Assembly (NCBI RefSeq): GCF_009765905.1
Contig: NZ_LMUO01000006.1
Span: 236,676-300,675, forward strand
Direction of reading: 5' to 3'
Source of the DNA: Mucilaginibacter sp. L196
GTDB taxonomy: Bacteria; Bacteroidota; Bacteroidia; Sphingobacteriales; Sphingobacteriaceae
Length of the DNA: 64,000 nt
This document shows positions 1 to 9,012 of the stretch, one piece after another. Within the stretch, counting starts at the first letter, position 1; each line of letters starts with the position of its first letter. The notes under the pieces were generated by a model. It did no database searches. It was given only the letters and a program-made list of their open reading frames with translations, and was not told the DNA's origin. Made by a program: the position numbers and the translations under genes.

Positions 1-1290
1 CCACCTAAAAGAATAAAACTGCGTCAACGGACTTTGCGGCCCACCCTCGCAATAAAGCAAAGTCGGGTATTTTTTAGTTTTGTCGAAGTTTGGCGGATAG
101 ATCACCCAAACCAGCATATCCTTACCATCAACCGTTTTAACGGAACGACGCTCTGTTTTGCACATGGCTAAACTGCCGTAAATCTCATCATTAACATGGC
201 TTAATTGTTTCATAAAGCCATTGGTAATATCTACGGTGTAAAGCTCGTTCGCATGGTTAAAATCGCCACGGGTAACTATCAGGGTTTTCCCTTTTTGGCC
301 AACAATATCATTCACATCAAAATCGCCTGCAGTAACCTGGGTAATAACAGGCATCATTTTGGTAAGCCCCGGGTAAGTTACATTAAACAATTGCGAAGTA
401 CCATTTATCGGCGCGATAAAGAAAAGACTTTTACCATCCTCAGCCCACTTATAGCTTCCCACATGTATATCATCACGCTGTGCGGTAAGGTTTAATTTGA
501 AGGTGCCGGTTGTAGCAACCAAATCTTGTTTGTCGCTTTCATAACCATCACGCTTCATTTGCAGCCAGGCCATTTGTCCTTTTTTATTGAAGGTTGGTTG
601 CAAATCATAACCAGGATTATCCGCTGTTAAATTGGTGGTTATGCCCGTAGCAATATCATAGCTATAAATATCAGTATTGGTGCTAATGGCATAAGCAGTA
701 CCGAATTTCTTTTTGCAGGCATAAACAACTCTTTTGCTATCCGGGTTCCACACAAAATCCTCATCACCACCATCAGGTTTCAGCGGACAATCATAAGGCT
801 CACCAGGCATCAAATCTTTGGCCTTGCCGGGTTTGCCATTAACCATTGGCGCAAGCATTACGTGGCCAAATTTACCATCCTCCCAGGTATCCCAATGGCG
901 ATAGTTCAGACTATCATATATCAGTACATTGCTTCTTTTCAGGTCAGGATAATAATCAGTTCCCGAAACTTTTTCCACCTTAATATCCTGGCTGCTGATC
1001 TTATATTTACCATCCGGCGATACTTTATCATCGGCCATCCACTCATTCAAATCAGTAACCAAAAATGGCGTACCACCTTCAATAGGCAAGCTATATGTTT
1101 TGGTGACGATCTTATTGCCAGCAATATCGGGCACACCCACGGTGTAGATCACATACTTACCATCTTTAGAAATCCCCTTGCCGCTAACGCGACCCAGCTT
1201 TAAAAGTAATTCAGGGGTAAGTAAATTTTGGGCATTAGCTGTCATACCCGAAATTATTAGAAATAGCAAAATAAGAATCCTGTTTTTCAT
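1..1290 (-). CDS. S9 family peptidase (dipeptidyl aminopeptidase/acylaminoacyl peptidase type), C-terminus cut by window edge
   Basis: The reading frame is open from the ATG at 1290 to the left edge, giving 430 residues. A signal peptide is visible (MKNRILILLFLIISG, then a cut after ANAQ), so the enzyme should act in the periplasm. The visible part is a beta-propeller with WD40-like PD40 blades (for example SPDGKYKISS and WNPDSKRVVYAC). The last residues read YCEGGPQSPLTQFYSFRW, the stretch that opens the alpha/beta-hydrolase domain in S9 peptidases. The catalytic Ser, Asp and His would lie beyond the window, so activity cannot be judged here. The family cleaves short peptides from the N-terminus or after proline. 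Confidence 0.9.
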   Translation of the reverse strand, partial: MKNRILILLFLIISGMTANAQNLLTPELLLKLGRVSGKGISKDGKYVIYTVGVPDIAGNKIVTKTYSLPIEGGTPFLVTDLNEWMADDKVSPDGKYKISSQDIKVEKVSGTDYYPDLKRSNVLIYDSLNYRHWDTWEDGKFGHVMLAPMVNGKPGKAKDLMPGEPYDCPLKPDGGDEDFVWNPDSKRVVYACKKKFGTAYAISTNTDIYSYDIATGITTNLTADNPGYDLQPTFNKKGQMAWLQMKRDGYESDKQDLVATTGTFKLNLTAQRDDIHVGSYKWAEDGKSLFFIAPINGTSQLFNVTYPGLTKMMPVITQVTAGDFDVNDIVGQKGKTLIVTRGDFNHANELYTVDITNGFMKQLSHVNDEIYGSLAMCKTERRSVKTVDGKDMLVWVIYPPNFDKTKKYPTLLYCEGGPQSPLTQFYSFRW

Positions 1291-1423
1291 TATGATACAT
1301 TGATAAAAATGAGTGGGGTTAAAATCGATTTAAAGATAAAAATAAATTTATGTGATTGGGAGCGATGACATGGCAATGTACGCTATTGGGAAGATGGGGA
1401 TAGGTGTGGCTCTGCAAGTGGCG

Positions 1424-1680
1424 CTGTACCACGGTACAAGTGGAACAACTGGTACATTTGGTACACTTTTAGCCAAAAAAACGCCCGAAACAACCCTAAA
1501 AAGCCCGTTTTTACCCACTTATTTAGCGGCTTTTCGGGCTAAAAACACCCAATTTAGGCCCCAAAAAGCACTAAAAAACACACATTTTTCACCATTTTTT
1601 GCCATTATTTGAGGCATTTTATAGCGTTTTTACCGCAATTTTGCACCATTTTGAAACAGTAAAATTTCTTGCACTCGCTA
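1424..1680. repeat. A/T-rich dispersed intergenic repeat, copy A
   Basis: It starts with a GTACC word at 1426, followed 25 nt later by CTGGTACATTTGGTACACTT (from 1449). A long run of A-tracts and T-tracts follows with shared words (AAAAAGCACTAAAAA, TTTGAGGC, TTTTTACC), and it ends with TTTGAAACAG and CTTGCACTCG. The same words in almost the same order recur at 57041-57283. No open frame is conserved between the copies. Confidence 0.65.
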
Positions 1681-1831
1681 GGGTGGAGCCTAATGGCGTT
1701 CGGAAGATTAAAAAAGGGTGTCCTTCTGAGCATAGCGAAGAATCTGTAAGTTGGTTTACGCTTGTACAGATGCTTCGTACTTCAGCACGTTTTTTACATT
1801 TCTTCGGTATTCCGCCTATTGCTGGCGCATG
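1632..1831. repeat. Left direct repeats flanking the ankyrin gene
   Basis: Two words are repeated in direct orientation on the other side of the ankyrin gene. The first (1632-1666, ACCGCAATTTTGCACC through GAAACAGTAAAATT) matches 3141-3174 with one substitution and one single-base gap. The second, TATTGCTGGCGCATG (1817-1831), is identical at 2991-3005. The order is rep1-rep2-gene-rep2-rep1. Confidence 0.6.
1719..1788. repeat. Degenerate REP-like hairpin, TTCTGAG family
   Basis: The left arm contains CCTTCTGAGCATAGCGAAG and AATCTGTA; the right arm contains TACAGATGCTTCGTACTTCA. The arms are imperfectly complementary and match the well-preserved members at 29506-29578 and 58708-58776. Confidence 0.55.
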
Positions 1832-1836
1832 CGTTA

Positions 1837-2904
1837 TTATATGTTATATTTAGGCTTACTTAATAATATTGAGTTTGGGTTAGTCATAACCCATGTTGTT
1901 GCCAGTTCACATAAGCGTGACGGTTCATCATCACCATTTCCGGTGCGGCGAATTTCTTTAGCAATAGCCGTCGCTTCATTAAGCAAAGTTTCATTTAATG
2001 ACACACCTGTCCCAAGGTGGCTAATTAGATCATCCAACATTCTTTTAAAATCGCTGCTCCAATTAACACCACCATTTCTATATATTTCATCTCTCACTTT
2101 TCCTGTAATACGTACAACTTCGCCTTGTACCGTTTTTGCCGGGCCGCTGGATGGGACTAATAAATCCCACAATTCATTATATTGATCTTCCCATTTTAAT
2201 GCGGTAACAGTTATTGGAGATATGCCATCATGTAGCAATCTCTTTTTTATTGGAGTTACGTTAAACTTTTTATACAATTGAGATAAGGCCTCGTCCGTTG
2301 CCGTCAAAGATTCTTTTTTAAAACCCTCTCTGTGAAATTCAAAAGATTCTCCGATACTCGTAATTGCTTTTTGCATTTCTACGGTAATAGACACTGTTCC
2401 TTCTTGAAGTAAGATATCGGAAATCGCAACCAGATTTACAATGTTTATATTATTTGCGCGTTTTAATGCATATAATAATGGCGTTTCATCCCGATCATTT
2501 TTTATTGTAATATCTGCACCTTTTAAAACCAGCAACTGTACATTATTTAAATTAAAACCATTACCTGCAGCCATGTGCAAAGGCGTATTACCATTCGTAT
2601 CTTTAGCTTCAATATTAGCACCCAATTCAAGCAAAACAGCTACATTTCCATTCCAACGCATTGCATGCTCATGAAGTGGGGTTCTATTATATATATCATC
2701 GGCAATATTTACATCTGCCCCGTTTGCTATAAGCCACCGTATTAATTCTTCTGGAACATCATAAAAGCTGAGTGCGGTTTCTTTGGGATATCCTCCTGTA
2801 GCATTGAGCTCACATGTTTCAAATACGGCTATCAGATCGCCAATATTTGATGCTTCAATAAGTTCTTTAAAGTTTTTAGGAAGAGTTTTTCTTTTTTTTG
2901 CCAT
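1837..2904 (-). CDS. Ankyrin-repeat protein
   Basis: The product has 355 residues, no signal peptide and no membrane segment, so it is probably cytoplasmic. Residues about 45-165 form ankyrin repeats, with clear TPLHEHAMRW, NGNTPLHMAAGNG and DETPLLYALKRA helix starts and GAN/GAD turns. The C-terminal half (about 170-355) is predicted helical and I do not recognise it; it includes a segment with WEDQYNELWDLLVPSSGPA. Ankyrin repeats bind proteins; no partner is visible. The gene stands alone in a repeat-rich region, has longer A/T-rich stretches than its neighbours, and is bracketed by nested direct repeats. This fits acquisition as a cassette, which is an inference. Confidence 0.8.
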   Translation of the reverse strand: MAKKRKTLPKNFKELIEASNIGDLIAVFETCELNATGGYPKETALSFYDVPEELIRWLIANGADVNIADDIYNRTPLHEHAMRWNGNVAVLLELGANIEAKDTNGNTPLHMAAGNGFNLNNVQLLVLKGADITIKNDRDETPLLYALKRANNINIVNLVAISDILLQEGTVSITVEMQKAITSIGESFEFHREGFKKESLTATDEALSQLYKKFNVTPIKKRLLHDGISPITVTALKWEDQYNELWDLLVPSSGPAKTVQGEVVRITGKVRDEIYRNGGVNWSSDFKRMLDDLISHLGTGVSLNETLLNEATAIAKEIRRTGNGDDEPSRLCELATTWVMTNPNSILLSKPKYNI

Positions 2905-3218
2905 GTTCAGTTTATAATTTAAGCATCGATTTTCAGCTCAATAAAGTCTGTATAGGGGGAAACGGAAATATTTCACAGTCTAAAACAAAATATTGCTGGC
3001 GCATGTGTGCCGCGTGTATCCACATTGACATAAAATAACCTCATTGCAGGAATGAATCAATCTATATATTTCACAGAGAAATTTGCTTATATAGAGATTT
3101 AGCTTCTGGTCGGTGCTCACCGCACTAATCTAATATTTTAACCGCAATTTTGTACCATTTGAAACAGTAAAATTCCATCGTAATTGCTTCGTTATGGCAA
3201 TGACGTAGAAAAAACTCA
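2905..3218. other. Intergenic region with direct repeats and a half REP element, no gene
   Basis: No coding sequence is seen. The region carries the right-hand direct repeats of the ankyrin gene (2991-3005, 3141-3174) and, at about 3182-3205, one arm of the GCAATGAC/ATTGCTTCGTT repeat family without its partner arm. Confidence 0.55.
2991..3174. repeat. Right direct repeats flanking the ankyrin gene
   Basis: TATTGCTGGCGCATG at 2991-3005 is identical to 1817-1831, and 3141-3174 matches 1632-1666 almost perfectly, both in direct orientation. The longer word is also the end segment of repeat copy A, so this copy may be a detached fragment of that repeat. Confidence 0.6.
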
Positions 3219-3252
3219 TAAAAAGCAAAAGCCCTTTTCCAAGGGCTCTGCT
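3219..3252 (-). terminator. Terminator after sdhB
   Basis: On the minus strand GAGCCCTT-ggaa-AAGGGCTT forms a stem followed by TTGCTTTTT, 30 nt past the sdhB stop codon. It is the only strong terminator near the sdh genes and should close the operon. Confidence 0.8.
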
Positions 3253-3281
3253 ATATAAATAAATTAGGGCTTTGGATCTAA

Positions 3282-4070
3282 TTATCCGTTATTCTCATGC
3301 GCATGCTCTTCTCTGAAAAGCTTGGCACTTAAATAATCATTGTTCATGCGCGAGATGTTGGTTAGGCTGATTTCCTTAGGGCATTCTGCTTCGCAGGCGC
3401 CGGTGTTGGTACAGTTGCCAAAACCTTCGGCATCCATTTGCGCTACCATTGATTGCGCGCGACTATAACGCTCAGGCTGACCTTGCGGCAACAACGCGAA
3501 CTGTGATACTTTAGCCGATACAAACAACATAGCCGAAGCGTTTTTACACGCCGCAACGCAGGCACCGCAACCGATACAGGTAGCCGAGTTAAATGCCTCG
3601 TCAGCTATTACTTTAGGGATAAGGATTTCGTTAGCATCAGGCACACCACCGGTATTTACCGATACGTAGCCACCAGCCTGTTGTATACGATCAAACGCTG
3701 AACGGTCAACTGCCAAATCCTTTATAACCGGGAAAGGTGCAGCGCGCCAAGGCTCGATAGTAATCGTTTGTCCGTCGTGGAAAGTACGCATGTGCAGCTG
3801 GCAGGTTGTAATTGCCCTTTTTGGACCATGCGGGTGACCGTTGATATATAACGAGCACATACCGCAAATACCTTCGCGGCAATCATGGTCGAAATGTATA
3901 GGCTCATCGTTTTTATGGATCAGGCTTTCATTTACCACATCCAGCATCTCCAGGAACGACATATCCGGCGAAATACCTTCAGCCTGGTAAGTCACAAACT
4001 TGCCCGCTGTTTGTGCATTTTTTTGGCGCCATACTTTCAGCGTCAGGTTCATGTTTCCGTTAGTACTCAT
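3282..4070 (-). CDS. sdhB: Succinate dehydrogenase/fumarate reductase iron-sulfur subunit
   Basis: This is the electron-transfer subunit of complex II, passing electrons from the flavin of SdhA to menaquinone at the SdhC membrane anchor. It has 262 residues. The [2Fe-2S] ligands are C64, C69, C72 and C90 (CREGICGMC). The [4Fe-4S] motif is [11 protein letters not shown] (C165, C168, C171) with C175 leading into the [3Fe-4S] site, and C220, C226 and C230 ([11 protein letters not shown]) complete the remaining ligands. It is the last gene of sdhC-sdhA-sdhB, 88 nt after sdhA. That gap is filled by a palindromic repeat (4091-4161). Direction of the reaction in vivo is not readable from the sequence. 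Confidence 0.95.
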   Translation of the reverse strand: MSTNGNMNLTLKVWRQKNAQTAGKFVTYQAEGISPDMSFLEMLDVVNESLIHKNDEPIHFDHDCREGICGMCSLYINGHPHGPKRAITTCQLHMRTFHDGQTITIEPWRAAPFPVIKDLAVDRSAFDRIQQAGGYVSVNTGGVPDANEILIPKVIADEAFNSATCIGCGACVAACKNASAMLFVSAKVSQFALLPQGQPERYSRAQSMVAQMDAEGFGNCTNTGACEAECPKEISLTNISRMNNDYLSAKLFREEHAHENNG

Positions 4071-4090
4071 TTTCTTAGAGTTTGTATTTT

Positions 4091-4161
4091 AAGTATCAAG
4101 TAGCTAGTATCAAGTAGCTAGATAAAAAATCTTGATACTTGATACTAAATACTAGCTACTA
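4091..4161. repeat. Palindromic TATCAAGTA/TAGCTAG repeat between sdhA and sdhB
   Basis: The left arm is built of the words TATCAAGTA and TAGCTAG, each used twice; the right arm repeats them as CTTGATACTTGATACTA and TACTAGCTACT. The arms are complementary around a short A-rich loop (about 4124-4128). The same word set recurs at 46330-46418. It fills nearly the whole sdhA-sdhB junction, so the transcript should fold into a hairpin there. Confidence 0.75.
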
Positions 4162-6093
4162 CTTATAATTTCTTTGTGTTAAATGCACGTATTCAAATTC
4201 CAGGGCTTCTTTATTAAGTTTCTCTGGTTGGTTATCACCTGTATATTCCCAGGCGGCAACAAATGCAAAGTGCTCATCATCGCGTAAAGCCTCACCTTCC
4301 GGTGTTTGCGACTCTAACCTAAAGTGGCCACCGCATGATTCATTACGCATCAGCGCATCGTCAACCATAAGTTCGCCAAGCTCCAAAAAGTCAGCTACAC
4401 GACCAGCTTTTTCAAGCGACGCGTTTACTTCCTCGTTATCGCCTAAAACAATAGCGTTTTTCCAGAAGTCAGCCCTTAAAGCGTGTATCAGTCCTTTTGC
4501 TTTGGTTAAACCTTCAGCAGTACGGGCCATTCCGCAATATTCCCACATAATTAGGCCTAATTCGCGGTGGTATTCGTTAACTGTTTTGGTACCCCTAAGT
4601 GCTAATAATTTAGCTATATAGTCGGTTACGTCTTTTTTGGTTTGAGCAAAAGCAGGATGATTAGCATCAACCGGCTTTGGACCGATAGTAGCCAAATAAT
4701 CGCCCAAAGTATAAGGGATAACAAAATAACCATCAGACAAGCCCTGCATTAATGCAGATGCTCCTAAACGGTTCGCACCGTGGTCAGAGAAGTTACACTC
4801 ACCTAAAGCATATAATCCCGGTACGTTAGTGCTCAGGTTATAATCAACCCAAAGGCCACCCATAGTATAGTGAACCGCAGGGTAGATACGCATTGGCTGA
4901 GAATAAGGATCCTCATCCGTGATCTGGTAATACATGTCAAACAAGTTGCCATATTTAGCAGCAACCGCATCTTTACCAAGCCTGGCTATCGCATCAGCAA
5001 AATCAAGGAATACTGCTACTCCCGAGCCACCAACACCACGGCCATCATCAACCATTTCCTTAGCATTACGTGACGCCACGTCGCGCGGAACAAGGTTACC
5101 GAATGATGGATATTTTCTTTCTAAAAAGTAATCTCTGTCTGCTTCACCAACTTGTGCCGCTTTAATCGCGCCTTTGCGTAATTGCTCAGCTATCGCATGA
5201 GTTTTTGGCGCCCAAACACGACCATCATTACGCAATGATTCCGACATCAAAGTCAGTTTCGACTGGTGATCGCCGGTTACAGGGATACAAGTAGGGTGAA
5301 TTTGTGTATAACAAGGGTTAGCGAAGAATGCACCACGTTTGTGTGCCCTCCAGGCTGCTGTTACATTTGATCCTGCCGCGTTGGTCGACAAATAAAACAC
5401 ATTACCATAACCGCCTGTACACAATAATACAGCATGACCTGTGTGTGTATCAATTTCGCCGGTAGTTAAGCTACGGGTGATGATACCTTGCGCTTTTCCA
5501 TCAACAACAACCACATCCAGCATTTCGGTACGGGTATACATTTTAACCTTACCGTGGTGTATCTGGCGGTTTAATGCCGAGTAAGCACCTAACAGTAATT
5601 GTTGTCCCGTTTGGCCCCTCGCGTAAAAAGTACGTGATACCTGCGCGCCACCGAATGAACGGTTATCAAGCAAACCACCGTACTCACGTGCAAAAGGAAC
5701 ACCTTGTGCAACACATTGGTCGATAATGTTTACTGATACCTCGGCTAAACGATAAACGTTAGCTTCGCGGGCACGGTAATCTCCCCCCTTGATGGTATCG
5801 TAAAATAAACGGTAAACGCTGTCGCCATCATTCTGGTAATTCTTAGCAGCGTTAATACCACCCTGCGCAGCAATAGAGTGCGCACGACGCGGGCTATCCT
5901 GGAAACAAAATGCTTTAACATTATAACCCAATTCGGCTAATGATGCTGCGGCAGAAGCACCCGCCAAACCTGTACCTACCACAATAATGTCGTACTTACG
6001 TTTGTTTGCAGGGTTAACCAGCTTAAGATCGAACTTATGCTTGCTCCATTTTTCGGCTAATGGGCCCTCTGGAATTTTAGCACTTAAACTCAT
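4159..6093 (-). CDS. sdhA: Succinate dehydrogenase/fumarate reductase flavoprotein subunit
   Basis: This is the catalytic subunit that oxidises succinate to fumarate, with covalently bound FAD. It has 644 residues, the usual size for the Bacteroidetes B-type enzyme. The dinucleotide-binding motif [19 protein letters not shown] lies near residue 37. [14 protein letters not shown] near residue 72 holds the histidine expected to bind FAD. The dicarboxylate-site region [20 protein letters not shown] is intact. It lies 82 nt after sdhC and 88 nt before sdhB, and both junctions carry inverted repeats. The missing sdhD is normal for this type, which has one five-helix anchor. Confidence 0.96.
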   Translation of the reverse strand: MSLSAKIPEGPLAEKWSKHKFDLKLVNPANKRKYDIIVVGTGLAGASAAASLAELGYNVKAFCFQDSPRRAHSIAAQGGINAAKNYQNDGDSVYRLFYDTIKGGDYRAREANVYRLAEVSVNIIDQCVAQGVPFAREYGGLLDNRSFGGAQVSRTFYARGQTGQQLLLGAYSALNRQIHHGKVKMYTRTEMLDVVVVDGKAQGIITRSLTTGEIDTHTGHAVLLCTGGYGNVFYLSTNAAGSNVTAAWRAHKRGAFFANPCYTQIHPTCIPVTGDHQSKLTLMSESLRNDGRVWAPKTHAIAEQLRKGAIKAAQVGEADRDYFLERKYPSFGNLVPRDVASRNAKEMVDDGRGVGGSGVAVFLDFADAIARLGKDAVAAKYGNLFDMYYQITDEDPYSQPMRIYPAVHYTMGGLWVDYNLSTNVPGLYALGECNFSDHGANRLGASALMQGLSDGYFVIPYTLGDYLATIGPKPVDANHPAFAQTKKDVTDYIAKLLALRGTKTVNEYHRELGLIMWEYCGMARTAEGLTKAKGLIHALRADFWKNAIVLGDNEEVNASLEKAGRVADFLELGELMVDDALMRNESCGGHFRLESQTPEGEALRDDEHFAFVAAWEYTGDNQPEKLNKEALEFEYVHLTQRNYK

Positions 6094-6110
6094 TTTATAT
6101 TTGGTTTATC

Positions 6111-6171
6111 GGTTGATTGTTGATTGAGTGAGTAGGCAAACCGCTTAACTTAATCAACCATTCAACTTAAT
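6111..6171. repeat. Inverted repeat between sdhC and sdhA
   Basis: GGTTGATTGTTGATT (from 6111) faces AATCAACC (6152-6159) and ATTCAACTT. The word set differs from the sdhA-sdhB repeat, but the position is equivalent: a hairpin filling a cistron junction in the same operon. Confidence 0.55.
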
Positions 6172-6175
6172 TAAC

Positions 6176-6961
6176 TTATTTATTTAAACTCATAAAATAA
6201 TACACAACTGGCATAGCGGCGAAGCCTAACGGAATAATAACCGCGAACAACCAGGTGCCAACAGACTCAACAATTGGTGTGTATTTGCGGTGTACCCAGC
6301 CCAGTGTACGGAAAGCACTCTGAAAACCGTGCAGTAAATGGAATGACAATGCGCCCATAGCCACCACATATAATAGTACATACCAAATGTTGCTAAAGCT
6401 ATGCGCTACTTTTGCGTGGATATCCTTAACACGAACAATCTCTACGTTATTTTCAACAGTTGCTGAATGCTCAAATGTTGGCGAAACCGGAGTATAATCG
6501 CTTTCTATTGTTTGGTTAGTAGCCAGGTCGGTACGGTATTCCTTAAACGCTACATCGTTGGTAAATTTGTATTTATACCAAAAATCGCTCATGTGAACCA
6601 CCAGGAAGAAAAACAGGATAGAACCCAAAAGCCCCATGTTTTTTGATGACCATGATGCTGGTGATTTATTTACTACAGCGTAACCTACCGGGCGTGCCCT
6701 GCGGTTTTTTACGGTAATAATAAGGGCATATAATGCATGTACTATTATAGCAACGTATAATATATAGGCAACAACCTCAATTGGGGGGAAATGCGTCAGG
6801 AAGTTGGCATATAAGTTAAAACCATAACCATTATCGTTACTAAATAATAACAGGTTACCGCCTAAGTGTACAATTATAAAAGTACACAAAAACAAGCCTG
6901 TTAAAGCCATTATTAGCTTTTTGCCCAGCGATGAGTTAAAGGTTTGTTTAAATTCGCTCAT
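6176..6961 (-). CDS. sdhC: Succinate dehydrogenase cytochrome b subunit
   Basis: This is the membrane anchor of complex II. It binds haem and the quinone and connects the SdhA/SdhB head to the membrane. The 261-residue product shows about five hydrophobic segments, starting with KLIMALTGLFLCTFIIVHLGGN (histidine in the first helix) and ending with LFAVIIPLGFAAMPVVYYFM. Histidines fitting haem ligation sit in IVHLGG, VHALYAL, VHMSD and LLHGFQSAFRTLG. It is the first gene of the operon, and a TAnnTTTG box lies 21 nt before its ATG. Confidence 0.92.
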   Translation of the reverse strand: MSEFKQTFNSSLGKKLIMALTGLFLCTFIIVHLGGNLLLFSNDNGYGFNLYANFLTHFPPIEVVAYILYVAIIVHALYALIITVKNRRARPVGYAVVNKSPASWSSKNMGLLGSILFFFLVVHMSDFWYKYKFTNDVAFKEYRTDLATNQTIESDYTPVSPTFEHSATVENNVEIVRVKDIHAKVAHSFSNIWYVLLYVVAMGALSFHLLHGFQSAFRTLGWVHRKYTPIVESVGTWLFAVIIPLGFAAMPVVYYFMSLNK

Positions 6962-6982
6962 TATGAATTAGATTTATTTCCG

Positions 6983-6990
6983 CAAAAGTA
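6983..6990 (-). promoter_or_regulatory. TAnnTTTG promoter box of the sdh operon
   Basis: The minus strand reads TACTTTTG, a perfect match to the Bacteroidetes -7 box, 21 nt before the sdhC ATG. No clear -33 element was found. Confidence 0.5.
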
Positions 6991-7126
6991 TTTATTAAAT
7001 ACCAAAAGATATAAATGCTTTTGGCTATTTAGTGCCGAATTAGCTATTTAGAAACAATCTAAGCTTTGATTATAATTTGCACTCCATTGGTATTGGTTTA
7101 TATTAGTGCGGACCTAATATCACCCA

Positions 7127-8269
7127 ATGAAATATTTATACTTTTTTGCTTTTGTTATTTTAATTAGTAGTTGTAACCGTACAAAATATGTTGAGATTAA
7201 TGGCACTATAGATGGCATAAGCAATGGAGCCATTATAATAAAGGACCCGCAAGGCATCCAGCTTTTATCTGTATTGATAGCTGATGGTAAATTCCACACC
7301 AAAAATGTACTACAAAAACCGGGGTTTTATGACCTGTTTATTGTACCTGATCTGGAGAAAGATTACAAGAAAAAACTATACGAGGTTTATTTAGAAGGCG
7401 GAAACTATACCATTGCCGCTGATAAGGATAAATTATATCTATATCCAACCATAAAATCTGATTCAAAAATCCAGAATGAGCTTTCGAATTATTATGCTAC
7501 TTCATTTCAGCAAGTACATGATATAACTGAACAGGCCGACAGCATCTCTGATATGCTGTACGACAAAAATTCGCCTGTTGTTGTAGGTAGCGATCAATAT
7601 TTCGATCTGCAAAAACAGTTGAAGTTGGTAACGGCAAGCTTAAGTACCGTACAAGCCAAAAGTTTAGCTGATTATGTAAACAAAAACCCGCAGAATGATA
7701 TTGAAGCATTTGTAATGGCACAGGTTGACTATAAAAAAAATCCTGAAGCTTATAATCCCATCTATCAAAAGTTTACTACTGAGCAAAAAAATACCGATAA
7801 TGGCAAAGCCGAAGCTGATGACCTTGGCCAGTTAATGAAACTTGCCGAAGGTGCACCGGCACCAAAAATATCAGGCAAAACATTGGATGGCAAACCTTTT
7901 GATAAAAGCAGTATTAGTGATAAAAAAATAATTTTGGTGGAGTTTTGGCAAGCTAACAGCGATGTATGCAAGCTAAATCATGTTAAATTGCTCAATGCCT
8001 ATTCCGATCTGTTAGCCAATAAAAACTTCACTATCGTAAGCGTCTCAATGGATACCAAGCGGGATGAATGGGTAAATGCAATACAACAGCAAAAATTACC
8101 ATGGATACAGGTAAGCGACCTGCAAGGCCAAACCTCACCTAATATGCTCGATTGGGCGGTTAGCACCATCCCAACTTATGATTTGGTTGATGGTAACTGG
8201 CACATCATCAAACGAGATGTTGATTTTAACGATCTATACGACGAGATAGACAAGGATTTGAAGAAATAA
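7127..8269 (+). CDS. TlpA-like thioredoxin-fold lipoprotein without CxxC
   Basis: A lipobox (ILISSC, Cys16) marks an exported lipoprotein of 380 residues. An N-terminal beta-rich part (about 20-110, DUF4369-like) is followed by a helical linker and a C-terminal thioredoxin-fold domain from about residue 240. The domain has the same layout as the three TlpA-like proteins at 47.7-51.4 kb. Where they have WCxxC, this one reads VEFWQANSDVCKLN: the first cysteine is replaced by Ser278 and only Cys281 remains. It therefore cannot form the usual active-site disulfide. It may be a thiol-binding or structural paralogue. It stands alone, divergent from sdhC and convergent with pdeM. Confidence 0.85.
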   Translation: MKYLYFFAFVILISSCNRTKYVEINGTIDGISNGAIIIKDPQGIQLLSVLIADGKFHTKNVLQKPGFYDLFIVPDLEKDYKKKLYEVYLEGGNYTIAADKDKLYLYPTIKSDSKIQNELSNYYATSFQQVHDITEQADSISDMLYDKNSPVVVGSDQYFDLQKQLKLVTASLSTVQAKSLADYVNKNPQNDIEAFVMAQVDYKKNPEAYNPIYQKFTTEQKNTDNGKAEADDLGQLMKLAEGAPAPKISGKTLDGKPFDKSSISDKKIILVEFWQANSDVCKLNHVKLLNAYSDLLANKNFTIVSVSMDTKRDEWVNAIQQQKLPWIQVSDLQGQTSPNMLDWAVSTIPTYDLVDGNWHIIKRDVDFNDLYDEIDKDLKK

Positions 8270-8935
8270 TTAATCAATAGCGATAACCTTATTGGGGGCG
8301 ATGGCAAAAATGCGGTCAGTTTTTTGGCTGCGGATGGCTACCCTGCCTGTAAACTTACCAAACGACGGCAAAATGGCCTGCTTCTTGCCAAAAGCAAAAC
8401 AAGGCAAAGTAATATGCTGCCGGGCCTTGCCGCTTAAGCTAACACCCGGATGGATATGCCCGCAAAGAACATAACCCATGGCACTCTTTAAAGCTTCATC
8501 ATTCAATGGATGGTGAAGCATCAGGAACGGGTCGATCAGTAGTTCATCATGAAGCGCCACATCAAGGTCGATATAATGTTGGTCGTTAATAATATCATGG
8601 TTGCCACGAATCAGGATCAGCTCCAGTTTAGGAAAATGCTTTCGCCATAAAACAAACCAATCCCAATCCGCATTTAAATCACTGTGAAAAAAATCACCCA
8701 AAAAAATGATCTTCTTGGGCTTGTGCTCATCAATCAAATCGGATAACATGGCTAAATCATTCTGCTCCATATCCCGTGGCACCGCTATACCGGCTTTACG
8801 AAAATGCCCAACTTTACCCAAATGCACATCGGCTACAATAAGCGCCTGCTCCTGCTGCCAGTAAATAGCCTTTTGCGGCAGAAGAAGAAGATCCTGATCG
8901 AGCAAATTAAAAGATACGGCGGTAGTATTTACCAT
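8270..8935 (-). CDS. pdeM: Ligase-associated DNA damage response phosphoesterase PdeM
   Basis: This is a calcineurin-like metallophosphoesterase. The metal-binding motifs are in order: VADVHLGKVGHFRK, IFLGDFFHSD, LIRGNHDI and LCGHIHPGV. The arrangement with HFRKAGIAVPRD is typical of PdeM, a nuclease usually encoded with a DNA ligase and helicase. Those partners are not in this window. The frame stays open to a TTG at 8992, but I place the start at the ATG at 8935 (221 residues). A perfect TACTTTTG promoter box lies only 4 nt upstream of that ATG, inside the would-be extension. Confidence 0.88.
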   Translation of the reverse strand: MVNTTAVSFNLLDQDLLLLPQKAIYWQQEQALIVADVHLGKVGHFRKAGIAVPRDMEQNDLAMLSDLIDEHKPKKIIFLGDFFHSDLNADWDWFVLWRKHFPKLELILIRGNHDIINDQHYIDLDVALHDELLIDPFLMLHHPLNDEALKSAMGYVLCGHIHPGVSLSGKARQHITLPCFAFGKKQAILPSFGKFTGRVAIRSQKTDRIFAIAPNKVIAID

Positions 8936-8939
8936 ATTA

Positions 8940-8947
8940 CAAAAGTA
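8940..8947 (-). promoter_or_regulatory. TAnnTTTG box 4 nt before the pdeM start
   Basis: The minus strand reads TACTTTTG-TAAT-ATG. The spacing puts the expected transcription start at or beside the start codon, which fixes the start choice and implies a leaderless message. Confidence 0.5.
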
Positions 8948-9012
8948 GCAAAGCTTGGTTTGCCATTTAAATTGATTTTTATCTTTTGACAAAGCACAAG
9001 AAAAACAGGCAC

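Larger units (their letters stand above)
1291..1836. other. Intergenic region with A/T-rich repeat and degenerate hairpin, no gene
   Basis: No convincing coding sequence is seen. The short open frames here are low-complexity translations of repeats. The stretch holds copy A of a dispersed A/T-rich repeat (1424-1680), a degenerate hairpin of the TTCTGAG family (1719-1788) and the left members of two direct repeats that bracket the ankyrin gene. Confidence 0.6.

Noticed and set aside
1352..1853. Open frames in the 1.35-1.85 kb region
   Set aside because: They are low-complexity translations of A/T tracts and hairpin repeats, without homology-like features.
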